Of a stretch of DNA of 64,000 nucleotides, positions 1-8,478 are shown piece by piece. The notes under the pieces were generated by a model that saw only the letters and a list, made by a program, of their open reading frames with translations, was not told where the DNA came from and made no database searches. The DNA is from DAHUYF01 sp035945115 (GTDB lineage: Bacteria; Pseudomonadota; Alphaproteobacteria; ATCC43930; CGMCC-115725): positions 37,848 to 101,847 of the forward strand of contig DASZAN010000029.1 in NCBI GenBank assembly GCA_035945115.1, read 5' to 3'. Within the stretch, counting starts at the first letter, position 1. Every line of letters starts with the position of its first letter. The translations under genes were made by a program, and so were the position numbers.

Positions 1-2
1 AT

Positions 3-1142
3 CTCCTGGGCGCCATCCTCGGCTTTGCCGGCTTCCTGCTGCAGGACCTGTCGCAGGAAGCCCCCGAGCACCGCTTCGCCGACCGCATCGTCACCGCCGC
101 CGAGCGCGGCCGGGAAATCGTGCGGCAACTCATGACGTTCTCTCGGCGCGGCACGGCGGAGCGTCAGTCCACGGACCTCGCACTCGCTATTCGGGAGACC
201 CGCGACCTGCTGTTGGCGTCCTTGCCGTCTTCGACCCGTCTCTTGTTGAGCGGTGATGACGACGGTCTCGTCGCCAATGTCAATGCAGCGCAGATCACGC
301 AAGTCTTGCTCAACCTCTGCCTCAACGCCAACGATGCGCTGAGGGGCGAGCCCGGCGAGATCGCGATCGAGCTTTCGCGGATCGAGGCGGCGGATGCGGA
401 TCCGACGTCGATGTACACGCCGGCCGTCGTGCCGGTGGGCAAGCCGGCACGCACGGCGGTCGGCAGGCTGCGCCCGGGATGCGCCTATGCACGCCTCGTC
501 GTCGAGGACACGGGTGTCGGCATGGCGCCCGACGTGTTGACACGCATCTTCGATCCTTTCTTCACCACCAAGGCACGCGGGCGCGGCACCGGTCTCGGGC
601 TCTCCGTCGTGCATGGCATCGTGATGGATCATGGCGGCGCGCTCCTGGTCACGAGCCGCGCCGGCATCGGCTCGACATTCACCGTGTACCTGCCGCTAGC
701 GGAACAGCGCCATGAGTCCACGAGGCGCGAATTGCCGGCCGCGGCGGCGGTGCGCGGGCGGGAGCGCGTGCTTGTGGTAGACGATGAGGCGACGATGAAA
801 GAGGCATTGAGCATCGGCCTCAAACGGCTTGGGTACGAAACCGTGGGGGTCAACAATGCCGAGGAGGCTATCGCGGCCATCATCAAGGATCCGCCGGCTT
901 GGCGCGTCGTCGTGAGCGATGAAGTGATGCCCGGCATGAAAGGACTGGCGCTGTTCCAGCGGCTCAAGGAGATCCGCCCGTCGTTGCGCTTCATCCTGTG
1001 TACGGGCTTCGGCGACGGCACCACCGAGAAGACCGCACTCGCCGTCGGCGTCGATGCCTTCTTCGTCAAGCCGGTCTCGCCGGAGGAGATCGCCAGCGCG
1101 ATCCGCCGGGTGATGGATGCGGTTGGAGCAGCCTCGGTCTAA
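3..1142 (+). CDS. Hybrid sensor histidine kinase with C-terminal receiver (5' end outside window)
   Basis: The frame is open from base 3 and continues off the left edge, so the input domain and probably the H-box lie outside the window. The visible part begins in the second half of the dimerisation helix pair, ending in the RQLMTFSR motif typical of PAS-type hybrid kinases. The ATPase domain follows: N box NLCLNANDA near residues 104-112 of the visible part, G1 box EDTGVGM, F box FDPFFTTK and G2 box GRGTGLGL. A linker leads to a receiver domain at about 255-375 with the acidic pair DD, phospho-acceptor Asp306 in VVSDEVMPG, a Thr near 334 and Lys356. The family autophosphorylates on His and passes phosphate to the attached receiver. 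The stop overlaps by 4 bp the stop of a convergent FixJ-type regulator, a likely partner. The signal is unknown. Confidence 0.93.
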   Translation, partial: LLGAILGFAGFLLQDLSQEAPEHRFADRIVTAAERGREIVRQLMTFSRRGTAERQSTDLALAIRETRDLLLASLPSSTRLLLSGDDDGLVANVNAAQITQVLLNLCLNANDALRGEPGEIAIELSRIEAADADPTSMYTPAVVPVGKPARTAVGRLRPGCAYARLVVEDTGVGMAPDVLTRIFDPFFTTKARGRGTGLGLSVVHGIVMDHGGALLVTSRAGIGSTFTVYLPLAEQRHESTRRELPAAAAVRGRERVLVVDDEATMKEALSIGLKRLGYETVGVNNAEEAIAAIIKDPPAWRVVVSDEVMPGMKGLALFQRLKEIRPSLRFILCTGFGDGTTEKTALAVGVDAFFVKPVSPEEIASAIRRVMDAVGAASV

Positions 1143-1768
1143 TCCGCGCCGCGCCCGATGCCGGCGTCGAGCGCCATGCGGACGAGCGCCGAGAGACTGC
1201 GCGCTTCCATCTTCTCCATGACGCGCGCGCGGTGGATTTCGACGGTGCGCGGGCTGATGCCGAGGGCATGCGCGATGACCTTGTTGGGCTGGCCTTGCAC
1301 CATCGCCTCCAGCACCTCGCGCTCGCGCGGCGTCAGGCTCTTGAGACGCCGCGCGGTCTCGCTCGCTTCCTCGGCGTGCCGATTGTGCCCGGCGCCGAGC
1401 GCGAGCGCGCGGCGCACGCAGTCGAAGAGCTGATCCTCGGCAATCGGCTTTTCGAGAAAATCGACGGCGCCCGCTTTCATCGCGCGCACCGCGATCGGCA
1501 CCTCGCCGTGACCGGTCATGACGATGACGGAGACGCCGCTGCGGCGTTGAGCGAGCTCCGCCTGGAGCGCGAGCCCGTCCATCTCGGGCATGCGCACGTC
1601 GACGAGGAGGCAGTCGCCGGCAACGGCGCCGCCGCGCGCGAGGAAGTCTTGCGCCGAGGCGTAGGTCGCCACATTCTCGAAGCCGGCCGCTTCCAGCAGC
1701 ACGCGCAGGGAATCGACGATCGATGCGTCGTCATCGACGATGAAGATCCTGTGCGGCTCGCTCGACAC
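1139..1768 (-). CDS. FixJ/NarL-type two-component response regulator
   Basis: This 209-aa protein has an N-terminal receiver (about 5-120) with acidic residues near 12-14, phospho-acceptor Asp57 in LLVDVRMPEMDG, Thr85 and Lys107. A LuxR-type helix-turn-helix follows at about 143-205 (SLTPREREVLEAMVQG, then SPRTVEIHRARVMEKM). Layout and length match FixJ/TodT-type activators, which bind DNA after phosphorylation by a PAS kinase. The gene converges on the hybrid kinase with a 4-bp stop-stop overlap, so the two are probably partners but are not co-transcribed. FixJ itself controls nitrogen-fixation or microaerobic genes, but the many paralogues serve other signals, so no symbol is given. Confidence 0.92.
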   Translation of the reverse strand: MSSEPHRIFIVDDDASIVDSLRVLLEAAGFENVATYASAQDFLARGGAVAGDCLLVDVRMPEMDGLALQAELAQRRSGVSVIVMTGHGEVPIAVRAMKAGAVDFLEKPIAEDQLFDCVRRALALGAGHNRHAEEASETARRLKSLTPREREVLEAMVQGQPNKVIAHALGISPRTVEIHRARVMEKMEARSLSALVRMALDAGIGRGAD

Positions 1769-1778
1769 CAGAGATCAC

Positions 1779-2159
1779 TCAGCCGAGACCGACGTTGTCC
1801 GGCGGGCTCGAGGGTGCCGCGGGCTCGGGCGGTGCCTGCCGCGGCAGCAGGCCGAGCTCTTGGCCTACGCGCTGCAGCCGCTCGAGGGTGGCGAAGAGGC
1901 TTGCCACGCCGCTGCCATTGCGCCCCGCGGCAAGGCCGAGCCAGCCGAGGCCGAGCGCAACCAAAGTGAGCGGCGCCGCCTCGCGGCGGAGCGCTTCGCC
2001 GAGCGCCGGCTTTTCGGCGGCGCGGACGAGCCGTCCGGCGCGGACAACGAGATGGCGCAGCGCATATTCGCGGTCGAGCCGCGCCAGCGAGCGCGAGAGG
2101 CGCTCACGGGTGCGGGCGATCTCGCGGGCAATCTCAGGGGCGCCGGCGGGCGCGCTCAT
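1779..2159 (-). CDS. DUF3618 domain-containing membrane-associated protein
   Basis: This 126-aa protein has an N-terminal charged helix with the DUF3618 signature (EIAREIARTRERLSRSLARL), a further basic segment and one probable membrane helix (APLTLVALGLGWLGLAAG). The Pro-rich C-terminus looks disordered. I start it at the ATG at 2159, which overlaps the stop of the upstream DUF1469 gene as ATGA, because the longer open frame upstream reads the DUF1469 gene out of frame. DUF3618 proteins usually sit beside a DUF1469/YqjE-like membrane protein, as here. Their biochemical role is unknown; a part in envelope maintenance is only a guess. Confidence 0.82.
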   Translation of the reverse strand: MSAPAGAPEIAREIARTRERLSRSLARLDREYALRHLVVRAGRLVRAAEKPALGEALRREAAPLTLVALGLGWLGLAAGRNGSGVASLFATLERLQRVGQELGLLPRQAPPEPAAPSSPPDNVGLG

Positions 2160-2566
2160 CGGAGCTCGTCCCCCAACCATTCGCCGGTCTCGCGCAGCGA
2201 GCGCCAGGTCTCGCGCGGCACCAGGCTCGCGCGCGCGATAACGCGGCGGCCATAGAGGATGAGGGCGCCGCCGCTGCCGCAAAAGACCACGCCCACCAGG
2301 GCCGAGGCGAGCCAGAACGGCATGATCGTCCCAAGCAAGGCCACCAGCGCCGCCACCAGGGCAAGGCCGCCGATGAGGGCCACGGCGATGCCCGCAGCAA
2401 TGACCAGCGCCCCGGTTCCGAGTCGGGCGGCGTTGGCGCCGAGCTCGGCGCGGAAGAGCGCCAATTCCTGCAGCAACAGCATCTCCGCATCGCGGAAGAG
2501 CTGGCCCAGGAGGGTCGCCAGCGTCGCGTCCTGCGGCGCATGCTCGCCCCGGTCCTCGCTCGTCAT
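2156..2566 (-). CDS. DUF1469 / phage-holin superfamily III (YqjE-like) membrane protein
   Basis: This 136-aa protein has an N-terminal amphipathic helix (LGQLFRDAEMLLLQELALFRAE in two parts) followed by two closely spaced membrane helices at about 45-105, the pattern of the DUF1469 family. The ATG at 2566 is preceded on the minus strand by AAGGAGG at normal spacing, which decides the start. It is the first gene of a pair with the DUF3618 gene, overlapping by 4 bp, so the two are surely translated together. The holin label is a family name and does not imply lysis activity. Confidence 0.85.
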   Translation of the reverse strand: MTSEDRGEHAPQDATLATLLGQLFRDAEMLLLQELALFRAELGANAARLGTGALVIAAGIAVALIGGLALVAALVALLGTIMPFWLASALVGVVFCGSGGALILYGRRVIARASLVPRETWRSLRETGEWLGDELR

Positions 2567-2774
2567 CAAGCGCCTCCTTGCCCCGGATGAAACTATATCA
2601 CGGCGCGCCGGCGAAGGCGCCAACCTGCGCAAGCCGGCGGCAGCATGAAATTTATGTGTGCTTTTGTCACCGTCCGCCCTCTCCGGAGATGCGGCAAGCC
2701 ATCGCGTCCTGGAATGGCATCTATCTTTTTTGCTCGTTTGCTCCCCGACGCACCGCTTCCTAGCTTCCTCTGGC

Positions 2775-3983
2775 ATGGCACAAGAAGAGATCTCGCCGAC
2801 GCGGCGCGCTGCCATCGATCCCGGCTTCTGGCGCCCGAGCCTTGCCGGCATGTCCGCCGTCCTCGTCGGCATCGGCTTGGCGCGCTTTGCTTATACGCCG
2901 CTCATTCCCGCTTTGATCGCGGCCCATTGGTTCAGCCCGTCGGATGCGGTCTATCTCGGCGCCGCCAATTTGGGCGGCTATTTCCTGGGCGCGGTCCTGG
3001 GTCGGCCGCTGGCGCGGGTGCCGCGTCGGCCCATCCTCCGCGTCATGATGCTGGCGGCGAGCGCGAGCTTCTTCGCCGGCGCCTGGCCGCAATCCTTTCT
3101 CTGGTATTTCTTCTGGCGCGTCGTCGCGGGCGTGAGCGGGGGCGCGCTCATGGTGCTGGCGGCGCCGAGCGTGCTGCCGACCGTGCCGCCGGCGCGGCGC
3201 GGGCTTGCGGGCGGCGTCATCTTTACCGGGGTCGGGCTCGGCATCGCCGCCTCGGGGACGCTCCTGCCGCTGCTGCTGCGGCTCGGCCTTGCCGAGACCT
3301 GGTGCGCGCTGGGCGTGCTCGCGGCGCTGCTCACCGCGCTCACCTGGAACGTCTGGCCGGCGCAGGTCGCGGCGGCGCCGCTCGTCATCAGGGTGGCGCT
3401 GCTGCCGCGCGATCCGCGGGTGCGGGCGCTTGCCGTCGAATACGCGCTCAACGCCGTGGGCTTCGTGCCCCATATGGTGTTTCTCGTCGATTTCATCGCG
3501 CGCGGCCTCGGCCGCGGCCTTGCGGAAGCTTCGGCTTATTGGGTGTTGTTTGGCGTGGGGGCGATGCTGGGACCGATCACTGCCGGCCATCTCGCCGACC
3601 ACATCGGCTTCAAATGGGCGCTCTGGCTTGCCTATGTGCTCGAAGGCGCGGCCGTAGCGCTGTTGGCGTTCTCGAGTGCCCCGGCGGCCCTCGTCGTCTC
3701 AAGCCTCGTCGCCGGCGCCTTCGTGCCCGGCATCGTCTCGCTGGTGCTGGGCCGGATCGGCGAGCTGATGCCGGGCGACGCCTTCGGCCAGGCCTTCGCC
3801 TGGAGCGCCACCACCACCGCCTTTGCCATGGGCCAGGCGGTGGCGGCCTATGGCTACTCCTTCCTCTTCGCCGCGGGGAGCGGCTATCGCCTGCTCTTCG
3901 CCATCGGCGCCGCGGCGCTCGCCGCGGCGCTTCTCATCGATCTCGCCGCCGGTCGCGCGCGGCTGCGACAAGCGCGGGCCTGA
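2775..3983 (+). CDS. YbfB/YjiJ family MFS transporter
   Basis: This 402-aa protein has about 12 membrane helices. The first carries the motif ARFAYTPLIPAL, characteristic of YbfB/YjiJ-type MFS proteins, followed by GAANLGGYFLGA in helix 2 and the cytoplasmic RPLARVPRRPILR loop. Substrates of this subfamily are mostly unknown. I use the ATG at 2775 because the preceding residues of the open frame are not membrane-like and lack a family counterpart; no strong ribosome-binding site is visible. The 3' end overlaps a convergent flavin oxidoreductase gene by 50 bp, so the last 16 codons of the transporter are antisense to that gene. Confidence 0.86.
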   Translation: MAQEEISPTRRAAIDPGFWRPSLAGMSAVLVGIGLARFAYTPLIPALIAAHWFSPSDAVYLGAANLGGYFLGAVLGRPLARVPRRPILRVMMLAASASFFAGAWPQSFLWYFFWRVVAGVSGGALMVLAAPSVLPTVPPARRGLAGGVIFTGVGLGIAASGTLLPLLLRLGLAETWCALGVLAALLTALTWNVWPAQVAAAPLVIRVALLPRDPRVRALAVEYALNAVGFVPHMVFLVDFIARGLGRGLAEASAYWVLFGVGAMLGPITAGHLADHIGFKWALWLAYVLEGAAVALLAFSSAPAALVVSSLVAGAFVPGIVSLVLGRIGELMPGDAFGQAFAWSATTTAFAMGQAVAAYGYSFLFAAGSGYRLLFAIGAAALAAALLIDLAAGRARLRQARA

Positions 3984-4974
3984 CCTCGCGGGCGAACAGC
4001 TCCAGCGAGCGCAGCGATTCCTGAAGCGCCATGTCGCCGAAGGCGAAGCGGCAGACGAGGTAGTTGACGCGCGCTTCCGCGAGCTGCCCTAGCAGTGCGT
4101 CGCGAACCGTGGCGGGCGTGCCGGCAACGCCGAAACCGGATTTCTGGGCGTCGTCGAAGTTGTCGGGATAGAAGGCGTTGATGGGACGGCCGCCATGCTT
4201 GTCCCAGAGCAGGATGAAGCTCTCATACCAGCGCCGGTGCGCGCGCCGCGCCGTCTCGAGCGCCTCGGCCTCGCTCTCGGCGATGACAATGCTGCGCGTC
4301 ATCCCCATGAAGGGAAGGGTTTCCGCAGCGTGGCCTGCCGCCGCCCAGTCGGCGCGATAGCGGTCGGTCACCTGTCGCACCAGCGGCGGCGGGCCGTTGC
4401 AGACGATGTTGACCTTGTTGGCGACCACCCAGGGAAGGCCGTCGGGACGGGCGAGCCCATACCAGAGCGGCGGATGCGGGTGCTGCACCGGTGCCATCTC
4501 CATCGGCACGTCGTGAAACTTGAAGAACTCGCCCGCGAAATTGAGCGTCTTGGTGGTGAGCCCCTCAAGGATGACGGCGAGCGCCTCGACATAGATCGCC
4601 TGCGCCTTGGCGGGATCGACGCCGTAATAGCCCACCTCGTAGGGCGAGATGCCGCGGCCGACGCCGAGCTCGAGGCGACCGCCGCTCATCTGATCGAGCA
4701 TGCAGATCTCCTCGACGACGCGCAGCGGGTGGTGGAGCGAGAGCGTGTAGACGAGCGGACCGAAGCGGAGCCGCTTCGTGCGCTGCGCCACGGCGGCGAG
4801 GAAGACGCTGGGCGAGGGTGCCATGCCGAGCGGCGTCGCATGATGCTCGGCGAGATGATATGTGCGGATGCCGAGCCGGTCGTAGGCTTCGATGAGGTTG
4901 AGGCGCTCTTCATAGAGTGCGCCCAGGGAAGCGCGGCCGCCGCGATCGACATGATCGAAGACACCGAACTCCAT
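3934..4974 (-). CDS. LLM-class flavin-dependent oxidoreductase (bacterial luciferase-like)
   Basis: This 346-aa TIM-barrel protein starts MEFGVFDHVDRGG. It shows luciferase-family marks: YHLAEHHATP near residue 40, the region AQRTKRLRFGPLVYTLSLHHPLR, and GGRLELGVGRGISPYEVGYYG with the conserved GVGRG loop. Members use reduced flavin (FMNH2 or F420) to oxidise or monooxygenate small molecules; the substrate cannot be told from sequence. The ATG at 4974 is chosen over an upstream in-frame Met because the barrel begins there. The gene is convergent with the MFS gene (50-bp overlap). The neighbouring divergent alpha/beta hydrolase could work on the same compounds, but that is inference. Confidence 0.88.
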   Translation of the reverse strand: MEFGVFDHVDRGGRASLGALYEERLNLIEAYDRLGIRTYHLAEHHATPLGMAPSPSVFLAAVAQRTKRLRFGPLVYTLSLHHPLRVVEEICMLDQMSGGRLELGVGRGISPYEVGYYGVDPAKAQAIYVEALAVILEGLTTKTLNFAGEFFKFHDVPMEMAPVQHPHPPLWYGLARPDGLPWVVANKVNIVCNGPPPLVRQVTDRYRADWAAAGHAAETLPFMGMTRSIVIAESEAEALETARRAHRRWYESFILLWDKHGGRPINAFYPDNFDDAQKSGFGVAGTPATVRDALLGQLAEARVNYLVCRFAFGDMALQESLRSLELFAREVRPALVAAARDRRRDR

Positions 4975-5120
4975 CGCCTCCACCTCTCTCCTCGCGCCGC
5001 CCCGAGCGGCGGCGGACGAGCCTAGCACCGATATCGGGCGGGCTCATCCTCTGGTGGGATACCCGCCCCTAGGGCGATGCGCTATGGTCGCGACACAAGG
5101 TTCAGGGAGGGCCATAAGCC

Positions 5121-5918
5121 ATGCTGCTCAATCTCGCGGGGCGCCGTATTTACTACGACTTGACGGGCGCCGAGACCGGCCCCGTCGTGTGCTTCACCCA
5201 TTCGCTCTCCTCCGACAGCGGCATGTGGGCGGAGCAGCTGCCGCCGCTGCTCGCGGCCGGCTGGCGCGTGCTGCGCCTCGACATGCGCGGCCACGGTGGC
5301 AGCGATCCCGTGGCGGGCGACTACACGATGCAGCAGCTGGCCGACGACGTCGCCTTCGCGCTCGAGGCGCTGGGATTGAGAGAGGTGCACTATATCGGCC
5401 TTTCCATCGGGGGCATGGTGGGACAGACCTTCGCGCTCTCTTACGGCGCCAAGCTCAAATCGGCGATGTTCTGCGATACCTCGCCGCAGACGCCGCCGGC
5501 CGCCAAGGAGATGTGGGCGCCCCGCATCGACGCGGTGACGAAAGCGAATTCGGTGGCGCCCTTGGCCGACGCCACGATGGAGCGCTGGTTCACCAGCAAG
5601 TTCAAAGGTCGCAATCCCCAGCGCTGGCAGCAGATCCACGCAACCATCGCCGGCACCACGCCCGCGGGCTTCTTGGGCTGCGCCGCGGCGATCCTCAACT
5701 TGGACAACATCGCGAAGCTGCCCTCGATTAAGGTGCCGACTTTGGTAGTGTGCGGCGATGACGATCCCGGCACGCCGCCCGCCGGCAACAAGCGCATCGC
5801 CGAACTCATCCCCGGCGGTCGCTACGAGGAGATCGCCGACGCCCGCCACTTCCCCAATGTCGAGCATCCCGAGGTCTTCAACGACATCATGATGCGCTGG
5901 CTCACCCGGCAGCGCTGA
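5121..5918 (+). CDS. Alpha/beta-fold hydrolase (3-oxoadipate enol-lactonase-like)
   Basis: This 265-aa alpha/beta hydrolase carries an oxyanion region near FTHSLSSDSGMW, then RGHGGSDP, nucleophile Ser95 in the elbow GLSIGG, an acid in CGDDDPGTPP (about residue 215) and His243 in ARHFPNVEHP. The GDDDPGTPP stretch and overall length resemble PcaD-type enol-lactonases, but there are no other protocatechuate-branch genes nearby, so the substrate is open. The gene is preceded by a GGAGGG ribosome-binding site and is read away from the flavin oxidoreductase gene. Confidence 0.87.
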   Translation: MLLNLAGRRIYYDLTGAETGPVVCFTHSLSSDSGMWAEQLPPLLAAGWRVLRLDMRGHGGSDPVAGDYTMQQLADDVAFALEALGLREVHYIGLSIGGMVGQTFALSYGAKLKSAMFCDTSPQTPPAAKEMWAPRIDAVTKANSVAPLADATMERWFTSKFKGRNPQRWQQIHATIAGTTPAGFLGCAAAILNLDNIAKLPSIKVPTLVVCGDDDPGTPPAGNKRIAELIPGGRYEEIADARHFPNVEHPEVFNDIMMRWLTRQR

Positions 5919-5930
5919 GGCGCGGGTGTC

Positions 5931-6053
5931 ATGGATGCGGCATTGGGCGTGATCCTTTTCATCCTCGGCAGCGGTCTCGTCGGGCTTTGCCTCTTCGCCA
6001 TCCCCGGCCCCGTCGGCGAGGGCTCGCCGCCGCCGAGCCACGGCCATCACTGA
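5931..6053 (+). CDS. Putative small single-pass membrane protein (40 aa)
   Basis: A 40-codon frame starts 12 bp after the hydrolase stop. It encodes a single predicted membrane helix (GVILFILGSGLVGLCLFAI) followed by a short Pro/Ser/His tail ending SHGHH. There is no clear Shine-Dalgarno sequence. Position and hydrophobicity make translational coupling to the hydrolase possible. I do not recognise a family. The stop lies 3 bp from the stop of the convergent cyclo-ligase gene. Confidence 0.4.
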   Translation: MDAALGVILFILGSGLVGLCLFAIPGPVGEGSPPPSHGHH

Positions 6054-6056
6054 GGC

Positions 6057-6638
6057 TTAGGGCGCGGGTTTCGCTCTGAGCACTGCCTCGGTGAGGATGA
6101 AGTCCATGGGAATGTCGTGCGGGCGGGGAAAGACGCTCGCGACGAGCGCCAGCTCGAAGCCGATGCCGATCGCCACCGGCCGCGGCTCGAGCGCCGCCAG
6201 CGTGCGGTCGAAATACCCCTGGCCGTAGCCCAGGCGGTAGTTGGCAAGGTCGAACCCCACCAGCGGCGCCAGGATGACGTCGGGGCGAACCGCCGCGCCA
6301 CGCGGGGGCTCGGGAATGCCGAAGCGGCCCCCTTCGAGCGCCATTCCCGGGTTCCAGGGGCGGTACTCGAGTGGCGCCGCAGCATCGGTGACCGCGGGGA
6401 GCGCCAGCGCGTAGCCGGGGGCGACAAGCCCGGTCGCGAGCGGGCGCAGATCGACCTCGCCGCGAACCGGCCAGTAAATGCCCAAAGTTTGACACTCTAT
6501 CCGGGCGAGGAGCGGCGGAAGCGCGGCGGCGATTCGGGCCGTCCACGCCGCGCGCTCCGCCGGCGAAATCGCTAGCCGCGCCGCCAGCAGCCGCGCCCGC
6601 TCACGCCGACGCCACGCCTCGGGTTCAGTTGCTGTCAT
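6057..6638 (-). CDS. 5-formyltetrahydrofolate cyclo-ligase family protein
   Basis: This 193-aa protein converts 5-formyl-THF to 5,10-methenyl-THF with ATP. Family marks are the basic N-terminus EAWRRRERARLLAARL, the mid-protein stretch WPVRGEVDLRPL and the nucleotide/folate loop GFDLANYRLGYGQGYFDR, the usual GYGxGYYD motif with a conservative Y-to-F change. Length is normal. I start at the ATG at 6638; the open frame continues upstream without family similarity. In many proteobacteria 6S RNA lies just upstream of this gene; I looked and could not establish one here. Confidence 0.9.
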   Translation of the reverse strand: MTATEPEAWRRRERARLLAARLAISPAERAAWTARIAAALPPLLARIECQTLGIYWPVRGEVDLRPLATGLVAPGYALALPAVTDAAAPLEYRPWNPGMALEGGRFGIPEPPRGAAVRPDVILAPLVGFDLANYRLGYGQGYFDRTLAALEPRPVAIGIGFELALVASVFPRPHDIPMDFILTEAVLRAKPAP

Positions 6639-6823
6639 CGGCGAATTTGTTGAATGTGAGCCATTTTTTCCTCTATATGGCCGCGGGGGACCGAATCCTT
6701 TCCTCCGGGTCGAGGCCACTAACGGTTAGGATACCGTTTGCCGCCTAGCTTGTTCTTCGCTCCGGCCGCCCGATGATGGCATAGCGAGGGCGATGGCAAC
6801 GGACACATAGTTCTTCGAGGTCG

Positions 6824-8350
6824 ATGGAGAGTACGTTGATGCCGGTTTCGTTCCCTTGGCCCCGCTGGCGGCGCGCCGTGCTCCTGGCGCCGCTGTTGCT
6901 GCTTGCGAGCTGCACCGTCGGCCCCGATTTTGAGCGGCCCGCGCCGCCGGAGACCAAGGGCTACACCGAGGAGAAGGAAGGCCTCCCGGCGATGCATGTG
7001 GAGGGCACCAAGGAGAAGGAGCAGCGCCTTCTCCTCGGCCAGGACATTCCCGGCGAGTGGTGGCATCTCTTCCGCTCTGAGCGGCTCAATGACGTGTTGA
7101 AGCAGGCCGTCGCCGGCAATCAGAATATCATCGCCGCCACCGCTACCTTGGCGCAGTCGCGCCAGGGCATCGCCCAGGCCGCGGGTGCGCTCTATCCGCA
7201 AGTGGACGTACAGGCCGGCGTGCAGCGCGAGAAGATCAGCAACGCGGTCTTCGGTCAGCCGGGCCAGCTGCCCGCCTTCAATCTCTTCTCGATCGGACCG
7301 ACCGTGAGCTACGCGCTCGATCCCTTCGGCGGCAACCGCCGTCGCGTCGAGCAGCAGGAAGCGCTCACCGATTTCGCCGAGTATCAGCTCGACGCTGCCT
7401 ATCTCACGCTCACCGGCAACGCGGTGATTCAAGCGATCAACATCGCCTCGGCGCGGGCGCAGATCGCCGCGTACCGGACCATCATCGCCGATGATGAGCG
7501 CAACCTTAATCTGGTGCGCACCGAGCTCCAGGCGGGTGAGGCGACGCAAATCGACGTGCAGCTGGCGCAGAGCCAGCTTGAGAATGACCGCACACAGCTG
7601 CCGCCGCTGCGCCAGCAGCTGAGCGTCGCACGCCACGCGCTCTCGATCCTCGTGGGCCGCTTGCCCGCCTTGTGGGTCCCGCCCGATTTCGATCTGGCGG
7701 AATTCACTCTCCCGGAAGACTTGCCGGTGACGCTCCCCTCCGCGCTGGTGCGCCGGCGTCCCGACATCTTGGCGTCGGAGGCACAGCTTCACGCCGCGAG
7801 CGCTAATATCGGCGTCGCCACGGCGCAGCTTTATCCCAACATCAATCTCACCGCGTCCTTCACCTCAGAAGCGAACCACATCGGCGATCTCTTCGCCGGT
7901 CCCGTTTACAGCCTCGGCGCGCAGCTCTTGGCGCCGATCTTCCACGGCGGCGCACTCACCGCGCAAAAGCAGGCGGCGGTCGAGGCGTTCAACGCCGCGC
8001 TCGCCACCTACCGCCAGACCGTGCTCACGGGCTTCGGCCAAGTGGCGGATTCGCTGCAAGCGCTCCAGCACGACCTCGAAGAGGTCGAGGCGCAGCGCCG
8101 CGCGCTCGAATCCTCGGAAGCCAATCTGAAGCTGACGCAAACGACGTACAGCTTCGGCAATGTCGGCATCCTCCAGGTGCTGGATGCGCAGCGCTTGGCC
8201 GAGCAGGCGCGCGTCGGCTTCGTCCGCGCCCAGGCGCAGCGCTATCTCGACACCGTCCAGCTCTTCACCGCCTTGGGGGGCGGCTGGTGGGAGTGGCGCG
8301 CCGCGCCGGAGCAAGCGGCGATCACGCCGGTCAAAGCGCCGGCGCAATAG
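6824..8350 (+). CDS. RND-type efflux outer-membrane lipoprotein (NodT/OprM family)
   Basis: This 508-aa outer-membrane factor has a lipoprotein signal peptide with lipobox LLASC, lipidated Cys30, followed by the conserved TVGPDFERP. Two OEP repeats follow, with helical-barrel marks such as DPFGGNRRRVEQQ, LRRRPDI-like VRRRPDILASEAQL and LYPNINLTASF. Such proteins trimerise to form the exit duct of tripartite efflux pumps. No membrane-fusion protein or RND pump gene is adjacent, so it must pair with a pump encoded elsewhere. A second in-frame ATG at 6839 is an alternative start. It is divergent from the cyclo-ligase gene. Confidence 0.93.
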   Translation: MESTLMPVSFPWPRWRRAVLLAPLLLLASCTVGPDFERPAPPETKGYTEEKEGLPAMHVEGTKEKEQRLLLGQDIPGEWWHLFRSERLNDVLKQAVAGNQNIIAATATLAQSRQGIAQAAGALYPQVDVQAGVQREKISNAVFGQPGQLPAFNLFSIGPTVSYALDPFGGNRRRVEQQEALTDFAEYQLDAAYLTLTGNAVIQAINIASARAQIAAYRTIIADDERNLNLVRTELQAGEATQIDVQLAQSQLENDRTQLPPLRQQLSVARHALSILVGRLPALWVPPDFDLAEFTLPEDLPVTLPSALVRRRPDILASEAQLHAASANIGVATAQLYPNINLTASFTSEANHIGDLFAGPVYSLGAQLLAPIFHGGALTAQKQAAVEAFNAALATYRQTVLTGFGQVADSLQALQHDLEEVEAQRRALESSEANLKLTQTTYSFGNVGILQVLDAQRLAEQARVGFVRAQAQRYLDTVQLFTALGGGWWEWRAAPEQAAITPVKAPAQ

Positions 8351-8370
8351 CGCAAATGTAAAAGAGATTT

Positions 8371-8452
8371 ACAGGGAGACGGTGAGGCGGTGAGAAGAAC
8401 GATCTCGGCGCGCGAAGCGCGCCATTAATCTTCTCCCTGTCTCACTGCCTCT
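8371..8452. repeat. Intergenic inverted-repeat element with perfect inner hairpin
   Basis: Between the efflux factor and the aldolase gene lies an imperfect inverted repeat: GGAGACGGTGAGGCGGTGAG on the left and its partner CTCACTGCCTCTCC on the right. The centre is a perfect hairpin, GGCGCGC-GAA-GCGCGCC, at 8407-8423. It could serve as a terminator for the upstream gene, though no T-run follows, or be a mobile palindromic repeat. Confidence 0.5.
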
Positions 8453-8478
8453 CCGTGAACATCTCCAAGGAGGAAGCG

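Noticed and set aside
6639..6823. Possible 6S RNA upstream of the 5-formyl-THF cyclo-ligase gene
   Set aside because: Known context in other proteobacteria, and a small hairpin (AACGGT...ACCGTT) is present, but I could not build the long stem with central bubble.
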